Assembly (NCBI GenBank): GCA_937981555.1
Contig: CALJOK010000088.1
Location: 1-64,000, forward strand
DNA length: 64,000 bases
Direction of reading: 5' to 3'
Source of the DNA: an uncultured Saprospiraceae bacterium
Lineage (GTDB): Bacteria; Bacteroidota; Bacteroidia; Chitinophagales; Saprospiraceae
The notes beneath the pieces were generated by a model. That model did no database searches, had not been told where the DNA came from, and worked only from the letters and a program-made list of their open reading frames with translations. The position numbers and the translations under genes were made by a program. Positions 15,572 to 26,086 of this stretch are shown here, piece after piece (the first letter of the stretch is position 1; each line of letters begins with the position of its first letter).

Positions 15572-16759
15572 TCAATTCTTTACCTTATATCCTTTTTTCT
15601 TCGCTTGCTTTTCCACAGAGTTTTCAATTGATTTTTTCAAATTACTACCTTCTGCACTTTCCTTCGAATTATTTTCAATGTGAATCAATCGCTGAGAATT
15701 CAAGGATTGAATTTTATTTTGAATACTCGCTCGGTTTCCACGAATTAATTTAATTTTCACTTCCAATTCTTCCACAGATAAAGTTTGTAAAGAATCACTC
15801 AAAGTTTCAACTTGTATATTTTTAATTACCTCTTTATCTTTTTCATAAGCATCAACTAAATCCCAACTCTCTGCTTTATATTTTTTAGAACTTTTAAAAT
15901 ACGCTCGCTCGGCAGCATTCGCTGAACTATAGCCAAAAGCATTTGAATCTTGTTTTGTTTGATTCTCTTTTTTCATTTTTCCAGTATTACCGTAAGGAAT
16001 ATAAGTCTCATTTAATTTTTGATTTAACTCATTAATTTTTTTGTCGTAAGGCGTCTCGATATAAACGGTCGTTTGATTGTGATCGATATTCATGTATTCA
16101 CCGTCAGTCAATTGCGCACCTTGTTTCCACATCGTTTGCACGCCTTCTTGGTAAGTTCCACAAAAAATAGTGTTGACGGTGATGTCTTGTTTCTTCGCTA
16201 ATTGACATGCTTGAGCATAGTTGATCGGGCCTTGTGTGAATGGCTCATTCCCTGCGATGTAAATCATTTTAAAATTACTATCATCTTTTCCCCATTCTAA
16301 TTCGCTGATAGAAGTCGTAATCACCTCTCCACAATATTCTTCTCCTCCAGCAGTTCCTAACGCAAATAATTTTTTTGAAATTAAATCCATATCAGTTGTG
16401 AATCCACTTAACTGTTTAATTTGTCTTGCTCGTTTACCATAAGTTGGACTGCCATATTGATAAAGCGCAATTTCTAATTTTGTTTCTTCATTTTCTTTTT
16501 CCGTATTTGCTAGCGTGTTTAAAATTTGCCAAAGTTGAGATTTTGCTTGCTCAATCAAACCACTCATCGATCCACTCGTATCTAAAAGTAAGGCAACTTG
16601 AATCGTGTTTTTCTTGATCATTGGTTTTGCCGAAGCTGAAAAATAAGTGGAATTCATAAAAGCAGAAACCCGTGGTTGCCATTTTTCATTTATTAAATAA
16701 CTAAAACTAAGTGCTAATAATGCTGCCGTAAAAAAGGCGTAGTTGTTTCGATTTTTCAT
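15572..16759 (-). CDS. Von Willebrand factor A (VWA) domain protein
   Basis: A membrane-anchored or exported VWA protein. An N-terminal hydrophobic stretch (FFTAALLALSFSYLI) is followed by a VWA domain beginning at about residue 53 (QVALLLDTSGSMSG). The MIDAS metal-binding motif DTSGS is at 60-64, and the supporting Thr/Asp positions lie in GFTTDMD and IYIAGNEPF. The domain contains TAGGEEYCGEVI, seen in many Bacteroidota VWA proteins. The C-terminal third is Lys/Glu-rich and helical (LSVEELEVKIKLIRGNRASIQ). There are no AAA+ or MoxR partners next to it, and its ligand is unknown. It is divergent from the sensor kinase gene, 191 bases apart. Confidence 0.85.
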   Translation of the reverse strand: MKNRNNYAFFTAALLALSFSYLINEKWQPRVSAFMNSTYFSASAKPMIKKNTIQVALLLDTSGSMSGLIEQAKSQLWQILNTLANTEKENEETKLEIALYQYGSPTYGKRARQIKQLSGFTTDMDLISKKLFALGTAGGEEYCGEVITTSISELEWGKDDSNFKMIYIAGNEPFTQGPINYAQACQLAKKQDITVNTIFCGTYQEGVQTMWKQGAQLTDGEYMNIDHNQTTVYIETPYDKKINELNQKLNETYIPYGNTGKMKKENQTKQDSNAFGYSSANAAERAYFKSSKKYKAESWDLVDAYEKDKEVIKNIQVETLSDSLQTLSVEELEVKIKLIRGNRASIQNKIQSLNSQRLIHIENNSKESAEGSNLKKSIENSVEKQAKKKGYKVKN

Positions 16760-16950
16760 ATTTTTTTTATTTGTAGATTATTAAATCATTTTACAATAGT
16801 CCAAATCTCCATCAAAAAAACAGTAAATAAAATCTACAATTGGTAGGTCAAACACTTCACTTGGCGAGTAAGTCGTTTGACTTGGTAAACGAGGTGTTTT
16901 TGCGTTTTTTCTAAAAAATCATAAAAAAAAAGAATTGTATATTTAGGCAT

Positions 16951-18939
16951 ATGAAATTAAGGATTCACATTTTATTGGTGGTTTTGATTGCGTTTTCAGC
17001 GAGTGTTTTTGGGCAAAAGGAAAAATACTCTCGGTCAAAACGTGCACAATCTGACACAGAACTTTTGGAAGAGGCGAGAGCTATTCAAAAAGAAAAACCT
17101 GCGGAAGCAATTGATTTGGTCGAGCAGGTATTAAAGAACTTTAATAAAAAGAAAAAGAAAAGAAGGCGCGCTGAATTTCCAACCGAAGCTAAAGCCTACA
17201 CTTTATTAGGTGAGATTTATGCAAATATTAATCAAAATAAATTAGCATTAGAAAGGTATGAACAAGCAGTTGTGATTTGGAAAAAATCAAAAGGGAACGA
17301 TAAACCTGAAAGCGAATTATATTATCGAATGGGGCAATTGTATTTGAAAGAAAAAGATCCTCAAAATGCAGAAGATAATTTTTTACGCTGCGCAAAAATG
17401 ACTGATGCTCAATCGCTTAAACAACTCTGTGAAGAGGGACTTGCGGATGTAGAATTACTGCGAGGAAATGTGGCGCAAAGTTTTAAGAAACTTGATTCCA
17501 TTGAATCCAAATATGAGTTAGATAGTTTGTCTCAATCTCGAGTTTTAGCAAAACGTTCACAAGGCTATGCTCAAAATAATGACTATTCCAATGCCTATGA
17601 TAATTTGGAACAGTCAGTTAATTCACTACCTAAAAACCAAAAATTAGAAAATAAAGATATTGAATCAGTTCAAATGGCAAAGGATGAGATTCAAGGAAAT
17701 ACAAATATAAGTAACCAACAAAAAATTGAAGCATCGTCGAATTTGAATTATAACTATTCGGCTATAAAAGAAAAAAAAGAAGCATCCGGTAAGTCAAAAG
17801 AATATCTAAAAGAAGAGGAATCCAAAGAAAAAATTTCAGTCCCTAGCGATTTACAGATTCGGGAAAATCTTCAACTTGCTTCCCTTTATGAAGGAGAAAA
17901 AAATCTAATTGAGGCTGAAAAATTTATCAAAATTTCCAAAGATGTAATTGATGAAAATACCGCCGCCGCTTCCGTCGCAGATGTCTATAAAAAATCAGCG
18001 GAATTAAATCGTAAAAATGGAAAGTTAGATGAAGCATTTTTGGATTTAGAAAAATATACAACGGCAAAAGAAGAGGCTATTACAGATTTAGAAAATGAAT
18101 TAAAAACACAAATTGATGTCGTCAAAGGTCAGCAACAAATTGATTTAGTGCGAAAGGATTTTGACATCGAGGAAAAAGAAAGTGAATTATTAGGCTCACA
18201 GTTAAGGACACAAAAAGTCATTTCTGGATTTCTTGGATTGTTGCTTTTAGCTTCTTTGGTCTTCTTTTATTTTTTAAATAAAAGCGTAAAAGAAAAACGA
18301 AAAGCAAATCAAATGCTCCTCGTCAAATCTTTACGAACGCAAATGAATCCACATTTTATTTTTAATGCACTTAATTCCGTCAATAATTTTATTGCCAAAA
18401 ATGATGAGAAAGCGGCGAACAAATTCCTTTCTGAATTTTCTCGGTTGATGCGAAAAGTGTTGGATTATTCGCAGCGAGATTTTATTTCATTCGAAGAAGA
18501 AATAGAGTTAAATGAATTGTATTTAAAATTAGAGCATTTCCGTTTTCGAGATAAATTTGAATATACTTTTGAAAAAAATACGGAGGTGAACACTTACGAT
18601 TTGGAAGTACCACCGATGTTGATTCAGCCATTTATCGAAAATGCCGTGTGGCATGGCTTACGCTACAAAGAGGGTAGAGGGAAATTAAAAGTTTCGATTA
18701 GTGATCTTGGAAATGTATTGTTAGTGAAAATTCAAGACGACGGAATCGGAAGAAAAAAATCAGCAGAACTCAAGACTACCAATCAGAAAAAATATAAAAG
18801 TACGGGACTTCAAAATGTGTCAAAACGTATCGCTTTGATTAATGAAATTTATGGGAAAAATTATGAAATTGAAGTGAGTGATTTTGATGAGACAAAAGAA
18901 GATGCAGGAACATTGGTTCAAATAAAAATTCCGAAATAA
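16951..18939 (+). CDS. LytS/YehU-type sensor histidine kinase with periplasmic TPR repeats
   Basis: A Sec-type N-terminus (LLVVLIAFSASVFGQ) is followed by a 400-residue TPR-like sensor region (AYTLLGEIYANINQNKLALERYEQAV near 82-107; ELYYRMGQLYLKEKDPQNAEDNF). One transmembrane helix follows at about 423-442, then the His_kinase domain with the phosphoacceptor His468 in TQMNPHFIFNALNSVNNF. The ATPase part has the N box IQPFIENAVWHGLRY and the G box VKIQDDGIGRKK. It should phosphorylate the LytTR regulator encoded 31 bases downstream. The signal sensed is unknown; TPRs suggest a protein or peptide partner. Confidence 0.92.
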   Translation: MKLRIHILLVVLIAFSASVFGQKEKYSRSKRAQSDTELLEEARAIQKEKPAEAIDLVEQVLKNFNKKKKKRRRAEFPTEAKAYTLLGEIYANINQNKLALERYEQAVVIWKKSKGNDKPESELYYRMGQLYLKEKDPQNAEDNFLRCAKMTDAQSLKQLCEEGLADVELLRGNVAQSFKKLDSIESKYELDSLSQSRVLAKRSQGYAQNNDYSNAYDNLEQSVNSLPKNQKLENKDIESVQMAKDEIQGNTNISNQQKIEASSNLNYNYSAIKEKKEASGKSKEYLKEEESKEKISVPSDLQIRENLQLASLYEGEKNLIEAEKFIKISKDVIDENTAAASVADVYKKSAELNRKNGKLDEAFLDLEKYTTAKEEAITDLENELKTQIDVVKGQQQIDLVRKDFDIEEKESELLGSQLRTQKVISGFLGLLLLASLVFFYFLNKSVKEKRKANQMLLVKSLRTQMNPHFIFNALNSVNNFIAKNDEKAANKFLSEFSRLMRKVLDYSQRDFISFEEEIELNELYLKLEHFRFRDKFEYTFEKNTEVNTYDLEVPPMLIQPFIENAVWHGLRYKEGRGKLKVSISDLGNVLLVKIQDDGIGRKKSAELKTTNQKKYKSTGLQNVSKRIALINEIYGKNYEIEVSDFDETKEDAGTLVQIKIPK

Positions 18940-18970
18940 AACGAAAACCTTTTGTGGTTTAAAATAAACT

Positions 18971-19726
18971 ATGGAAAAAATAACATCAATCATTGTCGAC
19001 GACGAGCAAGACAGCCGAGAAACTTTGCTCAATTATTTAGGAAAATACTGCCCGCAAGTTTCCTCTCTTGCCGAGTGCGCCAATATCCAAGAAGCAAAAG
19101 CTGCGATCTTAAAACATCAACCTCAACTCGTTTTTCTCGACATTGAAATGCCTCGTGGTAATGCATTTGATTTGCTCGAACAATTCGGCGAAGTAGATTT
19201 TGAAATAATCTTCATCACCGCTTTCAGTCAATATGCCGTGCAAGCATTTAATCTTAGTGCAGCACATTATTTACTAAAACCTGTGGACATCGAAGAACTC
19301 GAAAAAGCAGTTGAAAGTGTCGCAGAACGTCTCGCCCAAAAAGATCAACTGAGTCACGCAAAAATTTTATTAGAAAACATGGCAGCACTCAATGCGCAAA
19401 ATCGAAAATTGGTTTTGCCCTTGATGGAAGGATTTGAAGTAGTTCGAATGTCCGATGTTTTATTTTGCGAAGCGCAAGATAATTTCACTTGCTTTTATTT
19501 TACCAATGGGAAAAAAGCATTGATTTGTAGAAATTTAAAGTTTTATGAAAAGGCTTTGAATAACTTTGGTTTCTGTCGAGTACATCGTTCGCACATCATT
19601 AATTTGGAATATGTGAAACGATATGTCAAAGGGAAAGGAGGAACCGTCGTTTTGGAAAATGGGAAAGAGATTATGGTTTCTAATAATAAAAAAGTGGAAT
19701 TGGTGAGGAGGATCAAGGAAGGTTAA
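18971..19726 (+). CDS. LytTR-family response regulator
   Basis: A receiver domain (acidic pocket DDE at residues 10-12, phosphorylated Asp57 in LVFLDIEMP, then ITAFSQYAVQAF and Lys in YLLKPVD) is joined to a LytTR DNA-binding domain (about 145-250; VLFCEAQDNFTCFYF, CRVHRSHIINLEYVKRY). LytTR proteins bind pairs of direct repeats near promoters. It lies 31 bases after the cognate sensor kinase and is almost certainly in the same transcript. Targets cannot be told from the sequence. Confidence 0.95.
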   Translation: MEKITSIIVDDEQDSRETLLNYLGKYCPQVSSLAECANIQEAKAAILKHQPQLVFLDIEMPRGNAFDLLEQFGEVDFEIIFITAFSQYAVQAFNLSAAHYLLKPVDIEELEKAVESVAERLAQKDQLSHAKILLENMAALNAQNRKLVLPLMEGFEVVRMSDVLFCEAQDNFTCFYFTNGKKALICRNLKFYEKALNNFGFCRVHRSHIINLEYVKRYVKGKGGTVVLENGKEIMVSNNKKVELVRRIKEG

Positions 19727-19741
19727 ATAAAAAAGCTAGCT

Positions 19742-19984
19742 ATGATAATTTTTGAATTTATTGTGGAATTGTTTGTTCAAATAATCTTAGAAGGAATTAT
19801 TGGAAATTTCTTTAAAGTCTTTTTTAACCTCTTTCGAAAAATTGGAGTTTTTATATTGAAATTAATTACGCTGAATAGAATGTCTTTTGAAGAATTAGAT
19901 AAAGAGTATTATAAGGATTCCGTCATGCCATATTTAACAACATTTTTTATAATTCTTGGAATTGTATATTTAACTCAACTATGA
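19742..19984 (+). CDS. Small membrane protein of unknown function
   Basis: 80 residues, mostly hydrophobic. There is an N-terminal amphipathic or membrane stretch (FIVELFVQIILEGIIGNFFKVFFNLF), a short charged loop (EELDKEYYKDS) and a second helix (YLTTFFIILGIVYL). I recognise no family. It begins 15 bases after the response regulator stop, so it is probably co-transcribed with the two-component system and could be an accessory or target. Its codon use resembles its neighbours and the short spacing argues for a real gene. Confidence 0.6.
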   Translation: MIIFEFIVELFVQIILEGIIGNFFKVFFNLFRKIGVFILKLITLNRMSFEELDKEYYKDSVMPYLTTFFIILGIVYLTQL

Positions 19985-20021
19985 AAATAGCATCAATAGA
20001 TTAAAATTTCTCAAAAAAAGC

Positions 20022-21302
20022 ATGAAAAAACTATTTATACTTTTCTCAATTCTTTTCTTTTTATTCGGTTGTGAAGATATTCCCGAAAAAACTTTGATGG
20101 AACAAATCGGAAAAAGTGAAGAGTCCTTTTTCATTGACAGCAATCAAGATACCATCCTTGAAGGAAAAGAAGGCACTCTAATTTATTTAGAAAAAGGATC
20201 ATTTTTAGATTCAGATTTCAACCTTGTAACTGATAGCATTCAAATAAGTTTGGTCGAATTATACGAAACGAAAGATATACTCTCGAATAGTATTTCGATG
20301 CTTGCAGGTGGAAAAATACTTGAAACGGGAGGAATGATAAATCTCGAAGCGAAGTCCAATGGGAAGGATTTATTTCTGACAAAAGATATGGTCGTTCATT
20401 TTCCAAAAAATAAAAATAAAGCAGATGACATGAATTTGTTTTATGGAAAAAAAGATTCGACTGGAGTTACAGAATGGGAAATTGAGGAAGAGAGTACTTA
20501 TCGACTTCGGAATCATATTGAACCGTGGTATACAAAATACGAGGGCATTGATCATGGAATGATGAATCTGTGGAATGGAGGATATTATTATGATACAACT
20601 CATCAACATTTTAATTTTTCAGAAAAAGAAATCGAAGAATTATTAAATAAAACTGTTGATGCAAAATATATTCTTTTTGCAGATAGTGAAATGTATTTCA
20701 CGAAAATAGAAGGAAGTAGAATTAGTCGGAAACTCAGGAGCAAAATCACAAAACGAGTAAAAGATTTTCCCAAATGTAAACCCTATACAATAAAAGGGGA
20801 ACCAATTGATATGGAAGGCTTTTTTAAAATATATACAACAGTCATCCCTCCAAAATATCAATCAAAAGAAAATTATTTAAAATCAATTGAACAAAAATTA
20901 AACAACTCCAATGGGAAAAAGGAAACGTTAGAGTTGGCAGAACTACAATATTATATTTTTGATTCTCGAAATTTAGGATGGATGAATTGTGATAGATTTA
21001 TAAATTCCAATACTGAAAAAACAGATTTAATTGTTCAAGTTCCGAAGTCAAAAAATGTTTTTGTAAAAATTATCTTTCGAAATTATAAAACAGTAATGAC
21101 TGGAGTCGAAAAAAGAAAACGATTTATTTTTAAAGATTTACCAATAGGAGAGCCGATTAAGATAGTGGTACTAGATGAGAAGAAAGGCAAACCACAACTT
21201 AAAATTGTAGATTCAATAGTTAGCAAGGAGCCAATCAATGTGGATAATTTAAAAGAATACTCCTTGGAAGAATTGCAAGCAAAATTGAAGGAACTCAACT
21301 AA
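20022..21302 (+). CDS. Lipoprotein of unknown function
   Basis: An SpII signal (FFLFGC, Cys17) starts a 426-residue protein. The N-terminal half has the beta-rich pattern FFIDSNQDTILEGKEGTLIYL, IQISLVELYETKDIL, GKILETGGMINLEAKSNGKD, which I have seen in many Bacteroidota hypothetical lipoproteins and which resembles a ZU5-like fold. The C-terminal part (FVKIIFRNYKTVMTGVEKRKRFIFKDLPIGEPIKIVVLD) looks like a carboxypeptidase-regulatory-like or Ig-like beta domain. No catalytic motif is seen. It follows the small membrane protein by 37 bases and may end that operon. Confidence 0.75.
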   Translation: MKKLFILFSILFFLFGCEDIPEKTLMEQIGKSEESFFIDSNQDTILEGKEGTLIYLEKGSFLDSDFNLVTDSIQISLVELYETKDILSNSISMLAGGKILETGGMINLEAKSNGKDLFLTKDMVVHFPKNKNKADDMNLFYGKKDSTGVTEWEIEEESTYRLRNHIEPWYTKYEGIDHGMMNLWNGGYYYDTTHQHFNFSEKEIEELLNKTVDAKYILFADSEMYFTKIEGSRISRKLRSKITKRVKDFPKCKPYTIKGEPIDMEGFFKIYTTVIPPKYQSKENYLKSIEQKLNNSNGKKETLELAELQYYIFDSRNLGWMNCDRFINSNTEKTDLIVQVPKSKNVFVKIIFRNYKTVMTGVEKRKRFIFKDLPIGEPIKIVVLDEKKGKPQLKIVDSIVSKEPINVDNLKEYSLEELQAKLKELN

Positions 21303-21308
21303 AAGAAG

Positions 21309-21340
21309 AAAAGGGATAAGCATTGCTGCCCATCCCTTTT
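21309..21340. terminator. Bidirectional terminator between the lipoprotein gene and atpC
   Basis: AAAAGGGAT at 21309-21317 pairs with ATCCCTTTT at 21332-21340, between two convergent genes. Confidence 0.65.
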
Positions 21341-21362
21341 ACTTACAAGATGACTTAAAATT

Positions 21363-21611
21363 TTATTCAGCCACCCCTGTTACTAACAATGAAATTTCAT
21401 TTCTCAACACTTCCACAAATCCTTGATTGATTCCGAAAGTCACTTTTTGACCATCGGCTTTTTCAATACTCACTTCTCCTTCTCCAAGTGCTGAAACGAG
21501 GGGGGCGTGACCTCGAAGTATTTGAAATTGACCACCAACACCTGGAACTTTCACAGATTTGATTTCGCCGTTAAATACTTCTTTATCTGGTGTAAGAACT
21601 ACAATATTCAT
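21363..21611 (-). CDS. atpC: F1 ATP synthase epsilon subunit, short form
   Basis: Epsilon couples rotation of the central stalk to F1. The protein aligns with the N-terminal beta-sandwich domain (VVLTPDKEVFNGEIKSVKVPG, GQFQILRGHAPLVSALGEG). I chose the ATG giving MNIVVLTPD; an upstream in-frame ATG at 21653 would add 14 unlikely residues overlapping the spacer. At 82 residues it lacks the C-terminal two-helix domain that inhibits ATP hydrolysis in E. coli, as is usual in Bacteroidota. It follows atpD by about 65 bases in one unit. The other ATP synthase genes are not in the window. Confidence 0.93.
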   Translation of the reverse strand: MNIVVLTPDKEVFNGEIKSVKVPGVGGQFQILRGHAPLVSALGEGEVSIEKADGQKVTFGINQGFVEVLRNEISLLVTGVAE

Positions 21612-21675
21612 TCTTAATATTTTTAGAAATGAAGAGCCAATCATTTGATTCACTCTTCATTATTAATTTTTCTAA

Positions 21676-23229
<1,554 letters not shown>

Positions 23230-23241
23230 TCAAAATCGGTG

Positions 23242-23272
23242 CAAAGATACTTTTTTTGTCATTTAAACCAAA
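23242..23272 (-). promoter_or_regulatory. Promoter of atpDC (TTTG-N19-TATCTTTG)
   Basis: On the minus strand, TTTG (23269-23272) and TATCTTTG (23242-23249) are separated by exactly 19 bases. This is a full match to the Bacteroidota housekeeping promoter, about 50 bases upstream of the atpD ATG. Confidence 0.8.
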
Positions 23273-23395
23273 GAAAATTTGGTGTTGAAAACTTCTTTTT
23301 TGAAATAAAATTTACTCTTAAAAAGATTTTAGAATCAGACTTATATTTGGATTTTTTCAATAAAATTAAATTTTTATTTTTTAAAACACTTTTTC

Positions 23396-24406
23396 GTGAA
23401 AAGTAAATTAACTTCTATCCTTTTGCCCGTCCGAAATGCTGATTTTTTTTTATCAGCCTGCCTCGAAAGTATCCAAAATCAAACTGAAACTGATTGGGAA
23501 TTGATCGCAATTGATGATCACTCAACCGATAGTAGTTTTGAAATTCTAACTTCTTTTGCGAAAAAAATGCCCGAGCAAATTCATGTTTTTAAAAATGAAG
23601 GAAAAGGAATTATCCCTGCTCTAAAATTCGCCTACTCCAAATCCCAAGGTGAATTTATCACTCGAATGGACGCTGATGATTTGATGGAAAAGAATAAACT
23701 CGCTTCGCTAAAATCTCTTTTAGAAAAAAATGGACGTGGTCATGTCGCAACAGGTTTGGTAAAATATTTTTCAGAAACTCAACTCGGCGATGGCTACAAA
23801 AAATACGAAGAATGGCTGAACTCACTTTCTTTGGAAAATAAAAACTACGAAGACATTTATAAAGAATGTGTTATTCCATCTCCCGCTTGGATGTGTCATC
23901 GAGATGATTTGGAAAAATGTGGCGCCTTCGAAATTCAACAATATCCTGAAGATTACGATCTGTGTTTTCGTTTTTATAAAAATAAATTAAAAGTAGTCGC
24001 TGCGCAAAATGTCATTCATCATTGGCGAGACTATTCCAATCGAACTTCTCGCACCGACCCAAATTATGCGAATCAACATTACTTCGACTTAAAACTCCCC
24101 TATTTTTTAGAATTGGATTTTGACAAAAATCGTCCACTTGTGATTTGGGGTGCAGGCAAAAAAGGAAAACATCTCACTAAAAAATTAGTCGAACAAAAAA
24201 TCGATTTTCATTGGGTCTCCAACAACGAAAAGAAAAATGGAAAAATGATTTATGATAAATTAGTCGAGCATTTCTCAAAAATAAATGAATTAGAAAATCC
24301 ACAAGTAATTGTCTCCGTCGCATCTCCCGAAGGACAAGTTGAGATTCTAAGTTTTTTCCAAAAAAAGGAAATGAAAAAAAGCAAGGACTACTTTTTCTTC
24401 ACGTAA
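23396..24406 (+). CDS. Family 2 glycosyltransferase fused to a C-terminal Rossmann-like domain
   Basis: Residues 1-220 are a GT2 (GT-A fold) domain: SILLPVRNADFFLSACLESI, the nucleotide-binding IAIDDHSTDSS, and the DxD-type RMDADDLM near residue 98. PAWMCHRDDL and QYPEDYDLCFR follow; the acidic E-D in the latter is the likely base. Residues about 245-336 are a separate domain starting LVIWGAGKKGKHLTKKL, a GxGxxG nucleotide-binding loop, and ending PQVIVSVASPEGQVEIL. The start is GTG at 23396; no ATG lies in frame nearby. The acceptor is unknown (polysaccharide or glycan). It stands alone and is followed by paired palindromes. Confidence 0.85.
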   Translation: MKSKLTSILLPVRNADFFLSACLESIQNQTETDWELIAIDDHSTDSSFEILTSFAKKMPEQIHVFKNEGKGIIPALKFAYSKSQGEFITRMDADDLMEKNKLASLKSLLEKNGRGHVATGLVKYFSETQLGDGYKKYEEWLNSLSLENKNYEDIYKECVIPSPAWMCHRDDLEKCGAFEIQQYPEDYDLCFRFYKNKLKVVAAQNVIHHWRDYSNRTSRTDPNYANQHYFDLKLPYFLELDFDKNRPLVIWGAGKKGKHLTKKLVEQKIDFHWVSNNEKKNGKMIYDKLVEHFSKINELENPQVIVSVASPEGQVEILSFFQKKEMKKSKDYFFFT

Positions 24407-24471
24407 AACGACTTTCCAAGTCGTTCCCACAAACAGAACAAAAACACAAATAAACGATTTGGAAAATCGTT
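24407..24471. repeat. Pair of inverted REP-like hairpins
   Basis: Hairpin one is AACGACTT-TCC-AAGTCGTT at 24407-24425. Hairpin two is AACGATTT-GGA-AAATCGTT at 24453-24471. The second is close to the reverse complement of the first (two differences in the stem core), so the two can also pair as one larger hairpin. A third copy is at 38469-38485. Confidence 0.75.
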
Positions 24472-24522
24472 CTACGCAAGTTTCTCAAAAAAACATCATC
24501 CAAAGAGTATATAAAAAATAAC

Positions 24523-25101
24523 TTGGAAGAAACTCAAATCATAACGAAACTAAAAGAAGGGAATGAAATGGCCTTCAAAAACTTGGTCGATACTTTTCAA
24601 GAAAAAGTATTGAACACTTGTTTAGGTTTTGTGCCCAATCGGCATGATGCGGAGGATATTGTACAGGAGGTATTCATGGAAGTTTTTCGAAGTATTAATA
24701 AATTCCGAGGCGACTCCAAATTGTCAACTTGGATTTATCGAATTACTACCACCAAATGCCTAGAACATATTCGTGCAAAAAAACGAGAGAAGCGAAAATC
24801 ATTTTTTCAATCACTCATTGGAATGCATGAAAATGCAGATCGAATTAAAGCATTCGACTTTAATCATCCAGGAATTTTATTGGAAAATAAAGAACGCTCA
24901 AAAACACTTTTTGCAGCTATCGAAAAATTACCAGAAAACCAAAGAGTTGCATTTACGTTGCATAAAATAGAAGGCCTGAGTTATCAAGAAATCACCGCAA
25001 TTATGGAAACGAGTTTGTCCTCGGTAGAATCATTAATGTTTCGAGCAAAAAAGAATTTGCAAAAAACACTCGGAGGTTTTTATAAAAAAAACAAAGGATA
25101 A
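24523..25101 (+). CDS. ECF-type RNA polymerase sigma factor
   Basis: 192 residues with the ECF layout. Region 2 is at residues about 10-80 (MAFKNLVDTFQEKVLNTCLGFVPNRHDAEDIVQEVFMEVFRSI, key DAEDIVQEVF; FRGDSKLSTWIYRITTTKCLEHIR). Region 4 is about 125-180 (IEKLPENQRVAFTLHKIEGLSYQEITAIMETSLSSVESLMFRAKK). The start is TTG at 24523; the next ATG would remove the beginning of region 2. It heads a four-gene unit with a small membrane protein, a CnrX/Spy-like protein and a secreted T9SS protein, so it is probably controlled by its membrane neighbour. Confidence 0.93.
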   Translation: MEETQIITKLKEGNEMAFKNLVDTFQEKVLNTCLGFVPNRHDAEDIVQEVFMEVFRSINKFRGDSKLSTWIYRITTTKCLEHIRAKKREKRKSFFQSLIGMHENADRIKAFDFNHPGILLENKERSKTLFAAIEKLPENQRVAFTLHKIEGLSYQEITAIMETSLSSVESLMFRAKKNLQKTLGGFYKKNKG

Positions 25102-25159
25102 AAAAATCTTATTCCGCAAGTTTTTCCAAACAAAGACATCTAAAAGAAGAATCGTAAAA

Positions 25160-25504
25160 ATGAAAAATAGAAAAATAAATATCGACCTAGAAGTCCAAAA
25201 GACAATGGAAAGTATCGACCAAATCCAACGAGTCGAAGGCAATCCATTTCTTTATACACGACTCCAAGAGAAACTTCGTCAAGAGGCAGAAGGTGATGTT
25301 GTAACAATACACACACGTTTTCCAGTTTTGCAAGTGGCGATGGTAGTAATTCTTCTTTTTGTCAATGGATTTGCCTTGATGGAGTCAGGTTATTTTGATG
25401 AATCTACTGAGACTGCTACGGCTAATATTGATCAATTCGCAGATGAATATGCATTGATAGCTAGCGAAGAGGAGGACTTAGAATATTTAAGTTTGAACGA
25501 TTAA
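25160..25504 (+). CDS. Small single-pass membrane protein, candidate anti-sigma factor
   Basis: 114 residues. A cytosolic N-terminus of about 55 residues (LEVQKTMESIDQIQRVEGNP, YTRLQEKLRQEAE) is followed by one transmembrane helix (LQVAMVVILLFVNGFALM, about 57-74) and an acidic outer tail. The inside-helix-outside layout, small size and position directly after an ECF gene fit an anti-sigma factor, but there is no ZAS zinc motif or other signature. The role is therefore inferred from context. It lies 58 bases after the sigma gene and 12 bases before the CnrX-like gene. Confidence 0.75.
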   Translation: MKNRKINIDLEVQKTMESIDQIQRVEGNPFLYTRLQEKLRQEAEGDVVTIHTRFPVLQVAMVVILLFVNGFALMESGYFDESTETATANIDQFADEYALIASEEEDLEYLSLND

Positions 25505-25516
25505 AATATAATTCTT

Positions 25517-26005
25517 ATGAGTATTACAAATAATAAATATACTAAATGGATTATCGGAGCACTTGTCTTGCTAAACTTGATTTTACTATCTGTTTTATTT
25601 TTTTTAAAACCTCGACATGGAGGAGGTGATAGACCAAATCCTAATGATTTTTTAAAAAAGGAATTAAACCTTTCGGATGATCAAATAGTCAAATTCAAGG
25701 AACTTCGAAAAGCTCATTTTAAAAAATCAAAAGAAGAGTTAAAAGCGATTCGGACTTTGAAAAATGAAATGTTAGATGCGGTTTCTGCAGAATCGCCTGA
25801 CACTATAATGGCTAATGTGATTGCTGATCAAATTGGAATCAAAGAAGCGAATAGAGAAAAATTATTAGTTCAACATTATTTGAAATTACAAGCGGAGTGT
25901 ACTCCTGAACAACGTCAAAAGCTCGAGCGCGTTTTTAAGAAGGCTATGTCGCGAAATAAATTTCGAAAAGGGAGAAGAGGTAAAAAGAAAAAAGAAGCAG
26001 AATGA
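25517..26005 (+). CDS. Spy/CpxP/CnrX-like periplasmic sensor protein
   Basis: 162 residues: an N-terminal membrane anchor (WIIGALVLLNLILLSVLFFL) and a helical periplasmic domain. The domain has the family pattern LKKELNLSDDQIVKFKELRKAHF, a central hairpin (LKNEMLDAVSAESPD, IADQIGIKEANREKL) and QHYLKLQAECTPEQRQKLERVF near the end, matching the LTxxQ repeats of Spy/CpxP. Such proteins sense metals (CnrX) or misfolded protein (Spy/CpxP). With an ECF factor and a candidate anti-sigma upstream, it may be the sensor of this system. The C-terminus is very basic (RKGRRGKKKKE). Confidence 0.85.
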   Translation: MSITNNKYTKWIIGALVLLNLILLSVLFFLKPRHGGGDRPNPNDFLKKELNLSDDQIVKFKELRKAHFKKSKEELKAIRTLKNEMLDAVSAESPDTIMANVIADQIGIKEANREKLLVQHYLKLQAECTPEQRQKLERVFKKAMSRNKFRKGRRGKKKKEAE

Positions 26006-26086
26006 TTTCTCCTAAATCTATTTTTTTTAAAAATTAAAAACCGTTCTTAAAACACATTGTGATTAAGAACTCAAAAATGTAAAAAG

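Noticed and set aside
24523-24973. Choice of a later ATG start for the ECF sigma factor
   Set aside because: An ATG start would delete the beginning of region 2; TTG 24523 keeps the family's usual N-terminus.
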